Below, piece by piece: positions 42,746 to 51,022 of a stretch of DNA of 51,961 bases. Location of the stretch: the NCBI RefSeq assembly GCF_001544535.1, contig NZ_FCON02000052.1, positions 1 through 51,961 of the forward strand, given 5' to 3'. The notes beneath the pieces were generated by a model, which ran no database searches, was not told where the DNA came from, and saw only the letters and a program-made list of their open reading frames with translations. Origin of the DNA: Caballeronia choica (GTDB taxonomy: Bacteria > Pseudomonadota > Gammaproteobacteria > Burkholderiales > Burkholderiaceae). The stretch's first letter is position 1, and the number at the start of each line of letters is the position of its first letter. The position numbers were made by a program, and so were the translations under genes.

Positions 42746-42895
42746 ATGAGTGATCGTATGAATCGACAAGCCAACCGGGCCGGACGGCCCGTACCCGTTC
42801 CAATCGCAATATCTGCGCCGCCCTACCTGACGGGGCCATGCAGGCGAAGGCCGATTCTTTCATCCGTGTTCCTGATGCCAGCGCCGACGCGGTAG
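42746..42895 (+). CDS. Possible RepA leader peptide
   Basis: A 49-residue ORF starting MSDRMNRQANRAGRPVPVPI (a second in-frame ATG is at 42758) overlaps the repA start in another frame. Its stop (42893-42895) lies 11 bases before the internal repA ATG at 42907. In IncFII- and IncI-type plasmids a leader peptide of this kind is translated first and couples to repA. Neither start has a good ribosome-binding site, so this is tentative. Confidence 0.35.
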   Translation: MSDRMNRQANRAGRPVPVPIAISAPPYLTGPCRRRPILSSVFLMPAPTR

Positions 42896-43725
42896 CCTGC
42901 ACCGGTATGTCCGGTCGGTTGCACGCACGGCGCGTCGCGGCGCTCCCGCCAGGGTTGCCGAACCCGCCCCGAACCGGGGCGGGCGGACACCCGCGCGTGC
43001 TGACCGAACTAATGCACCGCCTCGGGCGCTATCTCGATGCGCCCGACGAGTGGTTGCCAAGCTTGAACCGCGCGAACGGTTCGACGCGTCAGCAACGAAC
43101 TGAACGCAGCGTCGCGTGCGTGCAGTTGCTGCGCGCGAGCCTCAAATACCTCGATTTGGTGACCATGCGCGTGGGTGTTCCTTCGACGGGCGGCGGCATG
43201 CAGAACCTGACGCTGCCGTTTCTGGCCAAGCAGGCTGGACTTGACCAGCGGCGCGCGGAGCGTGCAATGCGCGACCTGCAGAAGGCAGGACTGACCTCGG
43301 TGTGGCCGCGCTGCGAGCGTATCAATGACGGTAACTACAGGGGACTTGCTGCGATCAAGTATGTGCCGCCGGCCCTCTTCGGCGCGTTTGGACTCGCGAA
43401 ATGGCTTCGCCACGAACGTAGCAAGGCGCAGCTCCGTCAGCAGATGCGGGCGGCCGCCGACGTGAAACAGCGCCGGGGCGATACACGCGAGCACGCCCGT
43501 GGCCGGCTCTGGATGGCGGGCTTGAAAAACGGTGTGGCGGAATGTGCCGACCGCTCACGGCCCGGCCCGACTGGGGCGTCCCGCGGGAAGGTCGTCGATG
43601 CTGAAGCCGAGTTCGAGCGGCAGATCCAGATCCGCGCCGGCCAGATCAAACAGGCCGATCCTTCCTTGGACCACGAGACCTGTTTCAGGCTAGCACGACA
43701 GCAGCTCGCGCTCCCGCGCCGCTAG
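42838..43725 (+). CDS. repA: Plasmid replication initiator RepA
   Basis: A 295-residue replication initiator. The central part has RTERSVACVQLLRASLKYLD, then LTLPFLAKQAGLDQRRAERA and MRDLQKAGLTSVWPRCERIN followed by NYRGLAAIKYVPPALFGAFG, the winged-helix pattern of IncFII/IncW-type RepA proteins. A basic stretch (about 190-225) and a C-terminal helix (SLDHETCFRLARQQLA) complete it. ATG 42838 is the first start, but ATG 42907 (residue 24) is also possible and would fit leader-peptide coupling. Control appears to be by the upstream antisense RNA; a DnaA box lies about 160 bases downstream. Confidence 0.85.
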   Translation: MQAKADSFIRVPDASADAVACTGMSGRLHARRVAALPPGLPNPPRTGAGGHPRVLTELMHRLGRYLDAPDEWLPSLNRANGSTRQQRTERSVACVQLLRASLKYLDLVTMRVGVPSTGGGMQNLTLPFLAKQAGLDQRRAERAMRDLQKAGLTSVWPRCERINDGNYRGLAAIKYVPPALFGAFGLAKWLRHERSKAQLRQQMRAAADVKQRRGDTREHARGRLWMAGLKNGVAECADRSRPGPTGASRGKVVDAEAEFERQIQIRAGQIKQADPSLDHETCFRLARQQLALPRR

Positions 43726-43884
43726 CCTTCTTCTCCCGCATGACCAGTCTATCGTGCCCTGCGAGGCACTGGCTCGTCCGGATTTTGCTTGTCAGCGGCC
43801 GCCGTGCGTTCCTAGACCGTTTCCGGCGGATTGGCGCACGCACGGATCCGGCTGAAAGCCAATTTCGCAAACGCGCCAGCAGAG

Positions 43885-43893
43885 TTATCCACA
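43885..43893 (+). promoter_or_regulatory. Perfect DnaA box
   Basis: TTATCCACA, the strict DnaA-binding consensus, 160 bases after the repA stop. RepA-type origins of IncFII and related plasmids often carry a single DnaA box near their oriV. Confidence 0.7.
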
Positions 43894-43965
43894 GTTGATG
43901 CAATGCACAATCAAATAAGTGTCGTGAAACCCGCGATTTAACTGTCGGTTCTTAATCACCGTCTC

Positions 43966-43988
43966 TTTTCACTACCGTCCGGTGAAAA
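43966..43988. repeat. Inverted repeat downstream of repA
   Basis: TTTTCAC (43966-43972) and GTGAAAA (43982-43988), 9 bases apart. It may belong to the origin or be a weak bidirectional terminator. Confidence 0.45.
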
Positions 43989-44663
43989 AGTGCCTACCCC
44001 ACCGGATCCGCGGTCCTTCGCCCCGACGCTGCGGGTCGGCCCGCGCGTGCTCCGCACGCATTTATCCGGTCCTCAGATCTCATCCGTAAATCAGCACGCT
44101 CGTGTGCTCGCCTGATTGCCGTGCACGCGTTATTTACTACCAAGCCCCACGACGTCGCGAGAGCAGGCGATAATCCGCCGTCGTAGGCCACCTGAAAACT
44201 GCCACCGACCGAACCTCGAAATATCGGGCCAAATTATAATCGTCACTTCGCATCGCGAGGCGCATCCGGCAAGCTTAACCGTCGATTTCGAAAGGCAAGA
44301 TCAACGATTAGCGCTGCGTCAAAGAGTGCCGTCGGCGGAGTTGTTGCGTGGCGATTCGACCGGGAACGTTTCGGCGCAAAACCGTGCGATTCCGATAGGA
44401 AGGGTTATCGAAATAGCACGGGCGAAGCGCCCGTTTGTCCAACGGCCAAAACCGCGGCAGCCCACCCTGGGATTCGTGAACCGCCGGATTCGGGCGGGAC
44501 GACCGGCTCTTGTCGACCCGGACTCGACACTCGCGCTTCCTCAAAGCAGCCGTTCGTTTGGCCGCACAATTGCCAAAAATCGACGTCGCCACGCTCATCA
44601 AGATTTAGTAGCCCGTCGAATTCGTCAGGAACGTGACCACCGTCGGTTTTTGGTTGCCGATAC

Positions 44664-44955
44664 TCAACTGTCTCCGTCGCAAAGCCGGCGTGCGTAGGTA
44701 TCGATTATGGTTATACGCGCGGCTATGAATTCTTGGTAGGTTGCGTTTTTGTAGTCAAAAGCAGAGGGAAGCGGGAGGAGATTCGAAGCAAAAAACTGCT
44801 CGCTACACTGTCCAAGAGTTTCAGCGCTTGCTCATCTTCCCAAACATATGGCCGTTGGAATTTCGGGATCTTAACGCGTCCTTGTTTAATATCCTCAATC
44901 AATGACGCAAAAAGACTGTATCGGTGCTGAGTCGGTTTGAAATGTTGGTCGCCAT
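44664..44955 (-). pseudogene. Collapsed DUF262 (GmrSD-like) gene
   Basis: On the minus strand ATG at 44955 starts MATNISNRLST, then after a frameshift comes RYSLFASLIEDIKQGRVKIP and KFQRPYVWEDEQALKLLDSV, the well-known N-terminal DUF262 ParB-like motif (I-P-x-F-Q-R-x-Y/F-V-W). About 45 codons later the frame shifts again into EQFFASNLLPLPSAFDYKNA and YQEFIAARITIIDTYARRLC ending at 44664, which looks like the C-terminal end of the same kind of protein. So the middle of the gene has been deleted. Intact DUF262/DUF1524 proteins (about 550-700 residues) are nucleotide-driven nucleases of phage-defence type IV systems. Confidence 0.7.
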
Positions 44956-45235
44956 TATTCTCTCTTCATTTGCCGAAGCGTGTAGTTCAGCGGGTACGCT
45001 CACCCAAAATTGGCGTATTCCTGCCGGTCTGGATTGTCGACGATTTACGCATTGATGTCGAATGACTGAAAGTGGCCGGCAACTGCCGCACCCGGTCGAC
45101 CGTAGTCGACCCTCAACCGACGGCGGACCAGCCGCCACCGAATCGTCAGCTTCCAAGGTTACCGAAGCGGTCATTTACGCCCTTCTTGTCGCTCGGCGGT
45201 CCCTTGGAAATCCGACAACACGACTGCCCAAAAGT

Positions 45236-46369
45236 CTAGCCGGATACGCCACCAAGTGTCGCCCGTGCCCGTCGAATGGCCGACGTTATTGCGTCCAACG
45301 CCCGTTCTGTGTTTTCCGTGCTGATCCAGCAATTCGCGGAGTGCTTGTTCTTGTCTGTTGCGTTAAAGACCCCCTGACTATCCCGCAGGAGGTCGTCGCG
45401 TAACGTACGGCGTGTTTCGGCGTCGACCATACTAGCCTCGAAGTAATACTGCACCTTGTCGGGCAGATAACAGTTGGCCACTGTCACCCGTTTGCCTGAA
45501 GAGCCAATCGGTAACCTGATCGCGAAGCTCGTGCCTCCCCACTCGGCCACCGCTTGGAGATCGTTGAGCCTGGCAAGCAGGCGGCGGTGAAATTCTCGCG
45601 CCGGGCCGGACGACCGTTCGAAGAAACCTTCCTGATCAAGTGTGCGTGTCTTGTCCTTGACGATACGTGCAAGGGTCGTAGCCCCGACCAGCTCTGGCAC
45701 CAGCACCCGGTGCGAAAAACCGGCCAAGTGGTATTGCTTTACTTCAACCGCCAGCACCTCGACGTTGATCAGTTCCTCGTTCAAGAACTCAACCAGCCGT
45801 TTCAATTCTGGAGCGATGCGATCCGCGACGAAGATTAGCCGTATCTTCCGGTCGCGCAAGCTGGACTCCACCCTCTCCCAGTACGTGTCGGGGAGCAGCG
45901 CTTCCTCGCCGTCAGGCTCCCCCCCCGCGAGAAACGCTGCAAGTACGTCCGCAGCAACTTTGCCATCCGCCTCGCAGCGCCTCTCGAAAGCCTCCCTGAT
46001 ATGCCCGGTCTTCCAGTGCGCCACGCCGTTAGCCGCATAGTCGAGCATCTGTGCTACGACTTCGCGGCGCCCACGCGTATCCGATGATCGTTTGCATTCG
46101 ATGAATGTCGGCATGCCGTCCTGATCGAGAAACAGGTGATCGAGGCTCCATCGTCCGCCTGATTCAGCGCTATCGGGCACGCTCACTTCGCGTGACACAA
46201 AGAGCCACCGACGCGCTTGTGTGGATATCCTGTCGCCGGGCAGCAGATCAGGATATCGCGCCAGGAACTGCTGTAGGTCCGCTTCCTTCTCATACAAGGT
46301 CTCATATAGTGGCGTGAGTTCCGCGCTTTGCTCGTCCAACAGGAATATTTTCGACTTACTTTTGCTCAT
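45236..46369 (-). CDS. PD-(D/E)XK nuclease-like protein
   Basis: A 377-residue protein. Residues 70-115 look like a PD-(D/E)XK nuclease core: SLDHLFLDQDGMPTFIECKR with Asp77, Glu91 and Lys93, then a helix (EVVAQMLDYAANG) carrying the Q-x-x-x-Y of the fold. This is close to the DUF91/NucS-like arrangement. The C-terminal half (about 200-377) has no motif I recognise. CAGGAG lies 7-12 bases before the ATG at 46369; a longer frame to 46504 is less likely. It lies next to the broken DUF262 gene, so a defence role is possible but unproven. Confidence 0.7.
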   Translation of the reverse strand: MSKSKSKIFLLDEQSAELTPLYETLYEKEADLQQFLARYPDLLPGDRISTQARRWLFVSREVSVPDSAESGGRWSLDHLFLDQDGMPTFIECKRSSDTRGRREVVAQMLDYAANGVAHWKTGHIREAFERRCEADGKVAADVLAAFLAGGEPDGEEALLPDTYWERVESSLRDRKIRLIFVADRIAPELKRLVEFLNEELINVEVLAVEVKQYHLAGFSHRVLVPELVGATTLARIVKDKTRTLDQEGFFERSSGPAREFHRRLLARLNDLQAVAEWGGTSFAIRLPIGSSGKRVTVANCYLPDKVQYYFEASMVDAETRRTLRDDLLRDSQGVFNATDKNKHSANCWISTENTERALDAITSAIRRARATLGGVSG

Positions 46370-46670
46370 AATTGCTCCTGTCTCATCGAGACGACGCCAC
46401 CTGTCTCGCGGGCGCCCTGACTTCCGCATAATAGCGCCACGGAAAGTAATGAATCTGTGCGCCCCCGAGCAACCCTGATGTTTTCGGTCTCGATGGGCCA
46501 GCAAGCGCGGGTCCGCTGTTAGAGCGGATCAGCCGTCTGAATGTCTAGATGAACGGGCTGGCGGACGGCGGAAACTGGCCGAGAGCAGTCCGATGCAGGA
46601 CCGAGGATCCGACTGCTCTATCAGGCAAGCTTCGAGTTCTGACAAACGAAGAAATACTGGATAACATCAT
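46370..46670. other. Intergenic region
   Basis: About 300 bases between two minus-strand genes with no clear ORF. It should hold the promoter of the 46369 gene. Confidence 0.4.
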
Positions 46671-47306
46671 TTAGAGCGTTCCACATGGAGAAAGCAGTCT
46701 GTATTTGCGCCGCTCCGATAGAAAAAGAGAAGAATCCGGCGGGCCGTGTTGCTTGCCCCCGAGCTGATTTGCTCGCAGGAATGTGATGTCTTCGTTGGTA
46801 AGTCTCACCGTGGTGCGGGTGACAACCGTACGTGGTCGCGTGCCGTCACTACTTACCTCGACGGTAAGCGAATAGTCGCCCGCTAGCAGTTCGAAAGGGT
46901 GCTCCGTTGCAAGTTGCAACCGCTTGCTCAAGGCATCGCCGCCGGGAATTGAAAGTGCACTGGGGAAACTCTCGAAACGGCTATTGGTTTTGCGCCGGCC
47001 ATCCGTCTCAGAAAAGACCGTTGTTAAATTTTCCTCCCATATCAGACTTTCGCGTGAGTCATCCGAGAGCCTCCGCAACTCCCACGACAACCGGTGAACA
47101 ACCGCCAGTGTACTGCCAGGGTTGTAAAGCATTAGTTCCGGCTTGACCCTCAAGCGATCGTTTTCTGCAAGCTGCAACATGAGTGTTTCACCAAAGCGTG
47201 GTCTGAGGCGAGCCTTGCGGAAGAAGCTAAAATACGCATTGGTACCGGCGACCAGCAGCGCTACCGATGATATAACTTGCGCCCACTGAAATTCGCCCAA
47301 AGCCAT
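46671..47306 (-). CDS. Hypothetical protein with N-terminal anchor
   Basis: A 211-residue protein: an N-terminal hydrophobic segment at about residues 10-28 (VISSVALLVAGTNAYFSFF), then a basic patch RKARLRPRFGETL and a beta-rich soluble domain with SKRLQLATEHPFELLAGDYS and RTVVTRTTVRLTNEDITFL. The likely start is 47306, with GAGG upstream; a longer frame to 47576 adds about 90 residues of doubtful sequence. Family not recognised. It is separated from the nuclease-like gene by about 300 bases. Confidence 0.55.
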   Translation of the reverse strand: MALGEFQWAQVISSVALLVAGTNAYFSFFRKARLRPRFGETLMLQLAENDRLRVKPELMLYNPGSTLAVVHRLSWELRRLSDDSRESLIWEENLTTVFSETDGRRKTNSRFESFPSALSIPGGDALSKRLQLATEHPFELLAGDYSLTVEVSSDGTRPRTVVTRTTVRLTNEDITFLRANQLGGKQHGPPDSSLFLSERRKYRLLSPCGTL

Positions 47307-47999
47307 CTTTGACCTCGCCGGAAATGTAACGCGCGTTCTTGTTCTTGCCGCAGCGACGGCGCGTTCGGCCGTGCGGAGCGCGTCGACTGAGTCAGGAAAG
47401 CATAGGATGCTAGATTGAATTTTCAAGGGAGCAATCGCCATCGACCTTGCCCAGGTGAAGGAGGATGCGAAGAGCGAATCGATTGCGACAGCTTTTGGAG
47501 AAGCGATTGAAGGGCGGCTATTCGATACCAACGGACGTCGCCATGCCCATGCGATCGCGTATTCGGACGACCGCAACTGGCCGGCTATCGCCGGATACGT
47601 GGGTAAGATTAGGTCGAGTTAGTACAAGACTGCGAACAGTCACGGTTGCAACTGACAGCGCTTCTGCCCCAACCTTTTGTCCCGTGGCTGTTGCGCAAAG
47701 CCGGTCGCCAGAGGCCCCTGCAAAATTCCCGATACAAACTCTTGCACGAATCCGGCTGCCCGCCAAGCGCGTACCTGGTCGTCAGCAAACGCGCAAACCG
47801 AAGCCGGGCCTGCCAACGGGTATGGGACCAAAGTCCAATTTCGGCGTTTCCTCGAATCGCATAGTCTGTTTTCATATCGAGTACGGTAGAGCGTGTATTT
47901 TCATGCGGGCCGCGCCGATAAAGTCGACGACAACGCAGTTCAGAAGGAATTGCGGGTTCATTCTCGAATGACTTCTCTTTATGGATCGAGGGGCAAATC
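47307..47999. other. Region with a coding fragment
   Basis: No complete gene. On the plus strand a protein-like stretch ends at 47622: reading from about 47416, GAIAIDLAQVKEDAKSESIA then AFGEAIEGRLFDTNGRRHAH and AIAYSDDRNWPAIAGYVGKI. There is no ATG; GTG 47455 would give 55 residues. It may be a decayed gene or a short one with GTG start. The remaining part to 47999 has no believable ORF. Confidence 0.4.
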
Positions 48000-48300
48000 A
48001 TGACCAGGCGTGCTTTATGGATTGGGATCGCGCTAGCGTTGCTGCAGGCGAATTCGGCTAATGCTCAGCAATACCCCAATGCTGGACACCGTAGCGGCCA
48101 AGATTGTGCAGAAATATCAGCAATCGAGTTGCGAGCAACTATGGCAGGAAAGGGCCCAAAAACAGGGGCAGCCAAAGCCCGCGGGCGAACAACGGGCGGT
48201 GGAGATGATGCGCAACGATCCGCAGATGCGAGCGGCGTTTATCGACCGGGTGGCAGCGCCGATTGCCAACAAGATGTTTGAATGCGGCATGATTCCGTGA
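48000..48300 (+). pseudogene. Exported protein gene with a single frameshift
   Basis: ATG 48000 starts a clear signal peptide, TRRALWIGIALALLQANSAN followed by AQQ. Two codons later the frame fails. Removing one A at about 48077 joins it to the other frame, MLDTVAAKIVQKYQQSSCEQ then LWQERAQKQGQPKPAGEQRA and MRNDPQMRAAFIDRVAAPIA, which ends at 48300. The restored protein has about 101 residues and two cysteines in the mature part. Related exported proteins occur in Burkholderia and rhizobia. It is either a recent one-base insertion or a sequence error. The DUF2092 gene follows. Confidence 0.7.
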
Positions 48301-48344
48301 CCGCCGGCCGGACGCGCCAAGCGGGGTTACTCACCGAGGCTGTG

Positions 48345-49220
48345 ATGACCTACAAGAAACTGCAGTGGGGCGCAACCGTCGTTGTACTGAGCATGCTGCT
48401 GGCCATAAGCGCCCACGCGCAGCAGCCGCAGACCACCCAGCATGCGCACAAGGCGGCGGCCAAGCCGGACGCGAACGCCGCCGCATCGACGTTTCAACCC
48501 GGACTGGAGCCGCGCGCTATCGACATCCTCAAGGCGGCGTGCGCCCGCCTTGCAGCCGCGAAGACGATGTCATTCACGGCGGTGGTGTCCTATGAGAGTC
48601 CGAGCCGGCTCGGTCCGCCACTGGTCTATTCGACCAGATCGGAGGTCACGTTACAGCGGCCGGACAAGCTGAGGGTCATTACGCTTGGCGACGGGCCCCC
48701 GTCTGAGTTCTATTACGACGGCAAGACCATGACTGCTTTCGCACCCAAGGAGAATCTGATCGCCGTCGCCGACGCGCCGCCCACCATCGACGCGGCATTG
48801 GAAGTGGCATACCACACCGGCGCGACCTATTTTCCGTTCTCCGACGTGATCGTCGCGGATCCTTACAAGGACATTGCCGACGGGCTCAAGATCGCCTTCT
48901 ATATCGGGCAATCGAGCGTGGTCGCTGGCACGACGACAGACATGGTGGCTTACATCACCGGCGATGTGTTCGTACAGATATGGATCGGTGCGGAGGATAA
49001 GCTCCCACGTCGCGTCTACGCCATTTACCTGAACGATCGCGCGCGGTTGCGCCACGTTCTGGAACTGTCCAACTGGGAACTGGATGCCACCGTTCCTGCC
49101 GACGCCTTCGTTCCGGCCAATACGGCTGGCGCCTCACACATTGCGTTCGCACGCCCCGACGCAGTGGATCCGACCGCCATGAAGCCCCCGCCGAAAGCCC
49201 TGCCCGCCCAGGCGCAATGA
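48345..49220 (+). CDS. DUF2092 periplasmic protein
   Basis: A 291-residue exported protein of the DUF2092 family. The signal peptide ends at about AISAHAQQ; the mature domain contains RAIDILKAACARLAAAKTMS, SFTAVVSYESPSRLG, VTLQRPDKLRVITLGDGPPS and EFYYDGKTMTAFAPKENLI, the outer-membrane lipoprotein-sorting (LolA-like) fold. It probably binds hydrophobic ligands. GAGG precedes the ATG at 48345. The next gene starts 11 bases after its stop, so the two are co-transcribed. Confidence 0.87.
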   Translation: MTYKKLQWGATVVVLSMLLAISAHAQQPQTTQHAHKAAAKPDANAAASTFQPGLEPRAIDILKAACARLAAAKTMSFTAVVSYESPSRLGPPLVYSTRSEVTLQRPDKLRVITLGDGPPSEFYYDGKTMTAFAPKENLIAVADAPPTIDAALEVAYHTGATYFPFSDVIVADPYKDIADGLKIAFYIGQSSVVAGTTTDMVAYITGDVFVQIWIGAEDKLPRRVYAIYLNDRARLRHVLELSNWELDATVPADAFVPANTAGASHIAFARPDAVDPTAMKPPPKALPAQAQ

Positions 49221-49231
49221 GGAGACGCATC

Positions 49232-50020
49232 GTGAAGCAAGCTGTCATCCGTCTGGCGGGTCTGATCATCCCGGTCCTCGTAGCTGGCCATGCTGGCGCG
49301 TGGTCGCATGCGGACAGGTATGGGGGCACCGCCTCGCATACTCCTGGGTCGCAATCGCTCACCCGTACCGACGCCGGGGGCGGCAGCCTGACGCAAACCG
49401 CCGGTGGGGGCGCGACCGCAACCGGCCGCTACGGCGGGACGGCGTCGCATCAAGCGGGATCGAATCAGACGACCTATAACAACAAGTACGGCGCCAGCGC
49501 GACCCACACCTATGGGCAAGGTACGACCGCCACCAACGCATATGGGGGGACCGCCAGCCACGCAACTGGATCCGGGTATTCGACATACACAAGTGCATCA
49601 GGCGCCACGGCTTACGGCAGCGCTTATCACGGAGCCGCGTACCCCGCCTACCATCCGCCGGTCACGGTGAACAATTACGGCTCCGGGTGCTACAACTGCG
49701 GCGGCTGGTCGACAGCGGGGGCGGCGGCCACGGGTGTCGCGGTGGGTGTCGTGGCCGGCGCTGCCGTGGCCTCGGCCAATAACACCGCCACTGCGCAGAA
49801 CGCTTACAACGATGGCTATGTTGCCGGGGCAACGACGGCCCCCCCTCCGCCCGCGCCGGTCCATACCTCGTTTGAAATGGGTGCGATCTATGCGGCGCTA
49901 CCGGCCGGTTGCATCAAGCCCAAGGTGCAGAGCGGCACCTACTATCTGTGCGGGAACACGTGGTTCCAGCCCTCCTACGGTGCGAACGGCGTTTATTACC
50001 GTGTGGTGCCCGCGCCCTGA
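49232..50020 (+). CDS. Exported repeat protein
   Basis: A 262-residue secreted or periplasmic protein. After a signal peptide (about 22 residues, ending GHAGA) come at least four imperfect repeats with the pattern YGGTASH or YGASATH followed by x-x-G-S (residues about 25-115), rich in Gly, Thr and Ser, then a PPVTVNNYGSGCYNCGGW segment, a Gly/Ala-rich membrane-like helix, and a small C-terminal domain with two Cys and several Tyr/Trp (GTYYLCGNTWFQPSYGANGV). Genes like this often follow DUF2092 genes. GTG 49232 has GGAG 7 bases upstream and is preferred over ATG 49217. Confidence 0.7.
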   Translation: MKQAVIRLAGLIIPVLVAGHAGAWSHADRYGGTASHTPGSQSLTRTDAGGGSLTQTAGGGATATGRYGGTASHQAGSNQTTYNNKYGASATHTYGQGTTATNAYGGTASHATGSGYSTYTSASGATAYGSAYHGAAYPAYHPPVTVNNYGSGCYNCGGWSTAGAAATGVAVGVVAGAAVASANNTATAQNAYNDGYVAGATTAPPPPAPVHTSFEMGAIYAALPAGCIKPKVQSGTYYLCGNTWFQPSYGANGVYYRVVPAP

Positions 50021-50532
50021 AGGACGCCCAGCGAGACTCGCTGCACTCGCGCGGCACAACTTCCCAGACAATAGCGGTGAACCAACTCGTCATTGCCTTG
50101 TTCGTGTTTGGGTGCACATTAGTCAGCGCTCTGCTTGGCGGCCGTTGAGAGTTGCCACGTCATCGACGTGGGATGCTCTCGTGCGATGGCAGCGTGCGTC
50201 GATATGATTGACGCTGTGTCTGTCATCGGCGCATGGGATTAACCACTGCGTTGTAGCGACTTCACGCCACTGACGACGGCTCCACGTCAAGGATGAACTG
50301 ATGGGTCAACGCTTCACGGCGTCTGAACGGCGGCTTCATGCGTTGGAGGGGACGGCCAAAGCGGCGAAGCGAACGTCGCGTCCTGGCCGACGGCTGCCTT
50401 TGGGTGCTGGCTCCGCAAAGCCGCCCTTCACCGAGATGTGGAGATCATCTTTTGGCTGCGTTCGACGAACATCGCGAACCGCGGCTCTCGGCCAAAAAGA
50501 GCCTTTCGGGAATTGGATTCGAGCGACGGAAA
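50021..50532. other. Region with a small hydrophobic ORF
   Basis: From about 50077 a GTG ORF encodes NQLVIALFVFGCTLVSALLG followed by GR and a stop at about 50148. It resembles the first membrane helix of a DUF4239-type protein, so it may be a truncated remnant. Nothing else is convincing in this stretch. Confidence 0.35.
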
Positions 50533-51012
50533 TCAGGTTGATACCGGCCGTTCGACCACGGCCGGCGAGAGTTTCGGTAGGAGCCTCTTGCGCATGCACG
50601 TGGCGGTTGACGGGCAGAGGGCCGCGAACTGCCTGCACAACCGCACCTCGCTGGGTACGTCATCGCGGCTTACCCGTTCATAGCCAGCTCGCTCAAAAAA
50701 GCGTTGAGCAGTTGTTGTCAGTAGCCAGACCTCCTGTTGACCGAGTAAGCGTGCGTTGTCTTCGACCCGTTCGACCAGTTCCCTTGCGACACCTGTCCCG
50801 CGCCATTCTGACGTGAGGGCGAGCGATCGCAAGAGTGTGCTCGAACCAATCTGCTCAAGACCGCCGCTACCGACAACCGTTCCACTTGCGTTTTCGGCGA
50901 CCAGAAATCCTTCGATTAGTGTCGTCGAAACGTCCTCTACAGGTAAGCCATGCTCGCTTAACAGGTTTCGGATTTCGCCCAGGTCGGCATCGTTGGCCTT
51001 TCTTATCTGCAT
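50533..51012 (-). CDS. arsN2: ArsN2-like GNAT acetyltransferase
   Basis: A 159-residue GNAT-fold N-acetyltransferase. IRKANDADLGEIRNLLSEHG at the start, TLLRSLALTSEWRGTGVARE (the acetyl-CoA pyrophosphate loop R-G-x-G-x-A) in the middle, and FFERAGYERVSRDDVPSEVR then CRQFAALCPSTATCMRKRL at the end match the ArsN2 group found in arsenic resistance clusters. It would acetylate an amino-group substrate in the cytoplasm. It lies 10 bases downstream of the MFS gene on the same strand. The C-terminus is about 12 residues longer than usual. Confidence 0.75.
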   Translation of the reverse strand: MQIRKANDADLGEIRNLLSEHGLPVEDVSTTLIEGFLVAENASGTVVGSGGLEQIGSSTLLRSLALTSEWRGTGVARELVERVEDNARLLGQQEVWLLTTTAQRFFERAGYERVSRDDVPSEVRLCRQFAALCPSTATCMRKRLLPKLSPAVVERPVST

Positions 51013-51022
51013 GACTGTCTGC

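Larger units (their letters stand above)
43726..44663. other. Candidate replication origin region
   Basis: No convincing gene in about 900 bases after repA. The first 300 bases carry a DnaA box, an AT-richer stretch (43900-43960) and an inverted repeat, which is what an oriV downstream of repA would look like. The rest (44116-44660) has Arg-rich ORFs on both strands that I take as non-coding. Confidence 0.5.

Noticed and set aside
44116-44697. Plus-strand ORF of 193 codons after repA
   Set aside because: Composition is Arg/Pro/Ser-rich, there is no ribosome-binding site, and its end overlaps the recognisable DUF262 remnant on the other strand.
45094-45111. Palindrome GGTCGAC-CGTA-GTCGACC as an operator
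   Set aside because: It lies in a degenerate stretch far from any promoter or gene start, and GTCGAC-rich palindromes are common by chance in such GC-rich DNA.
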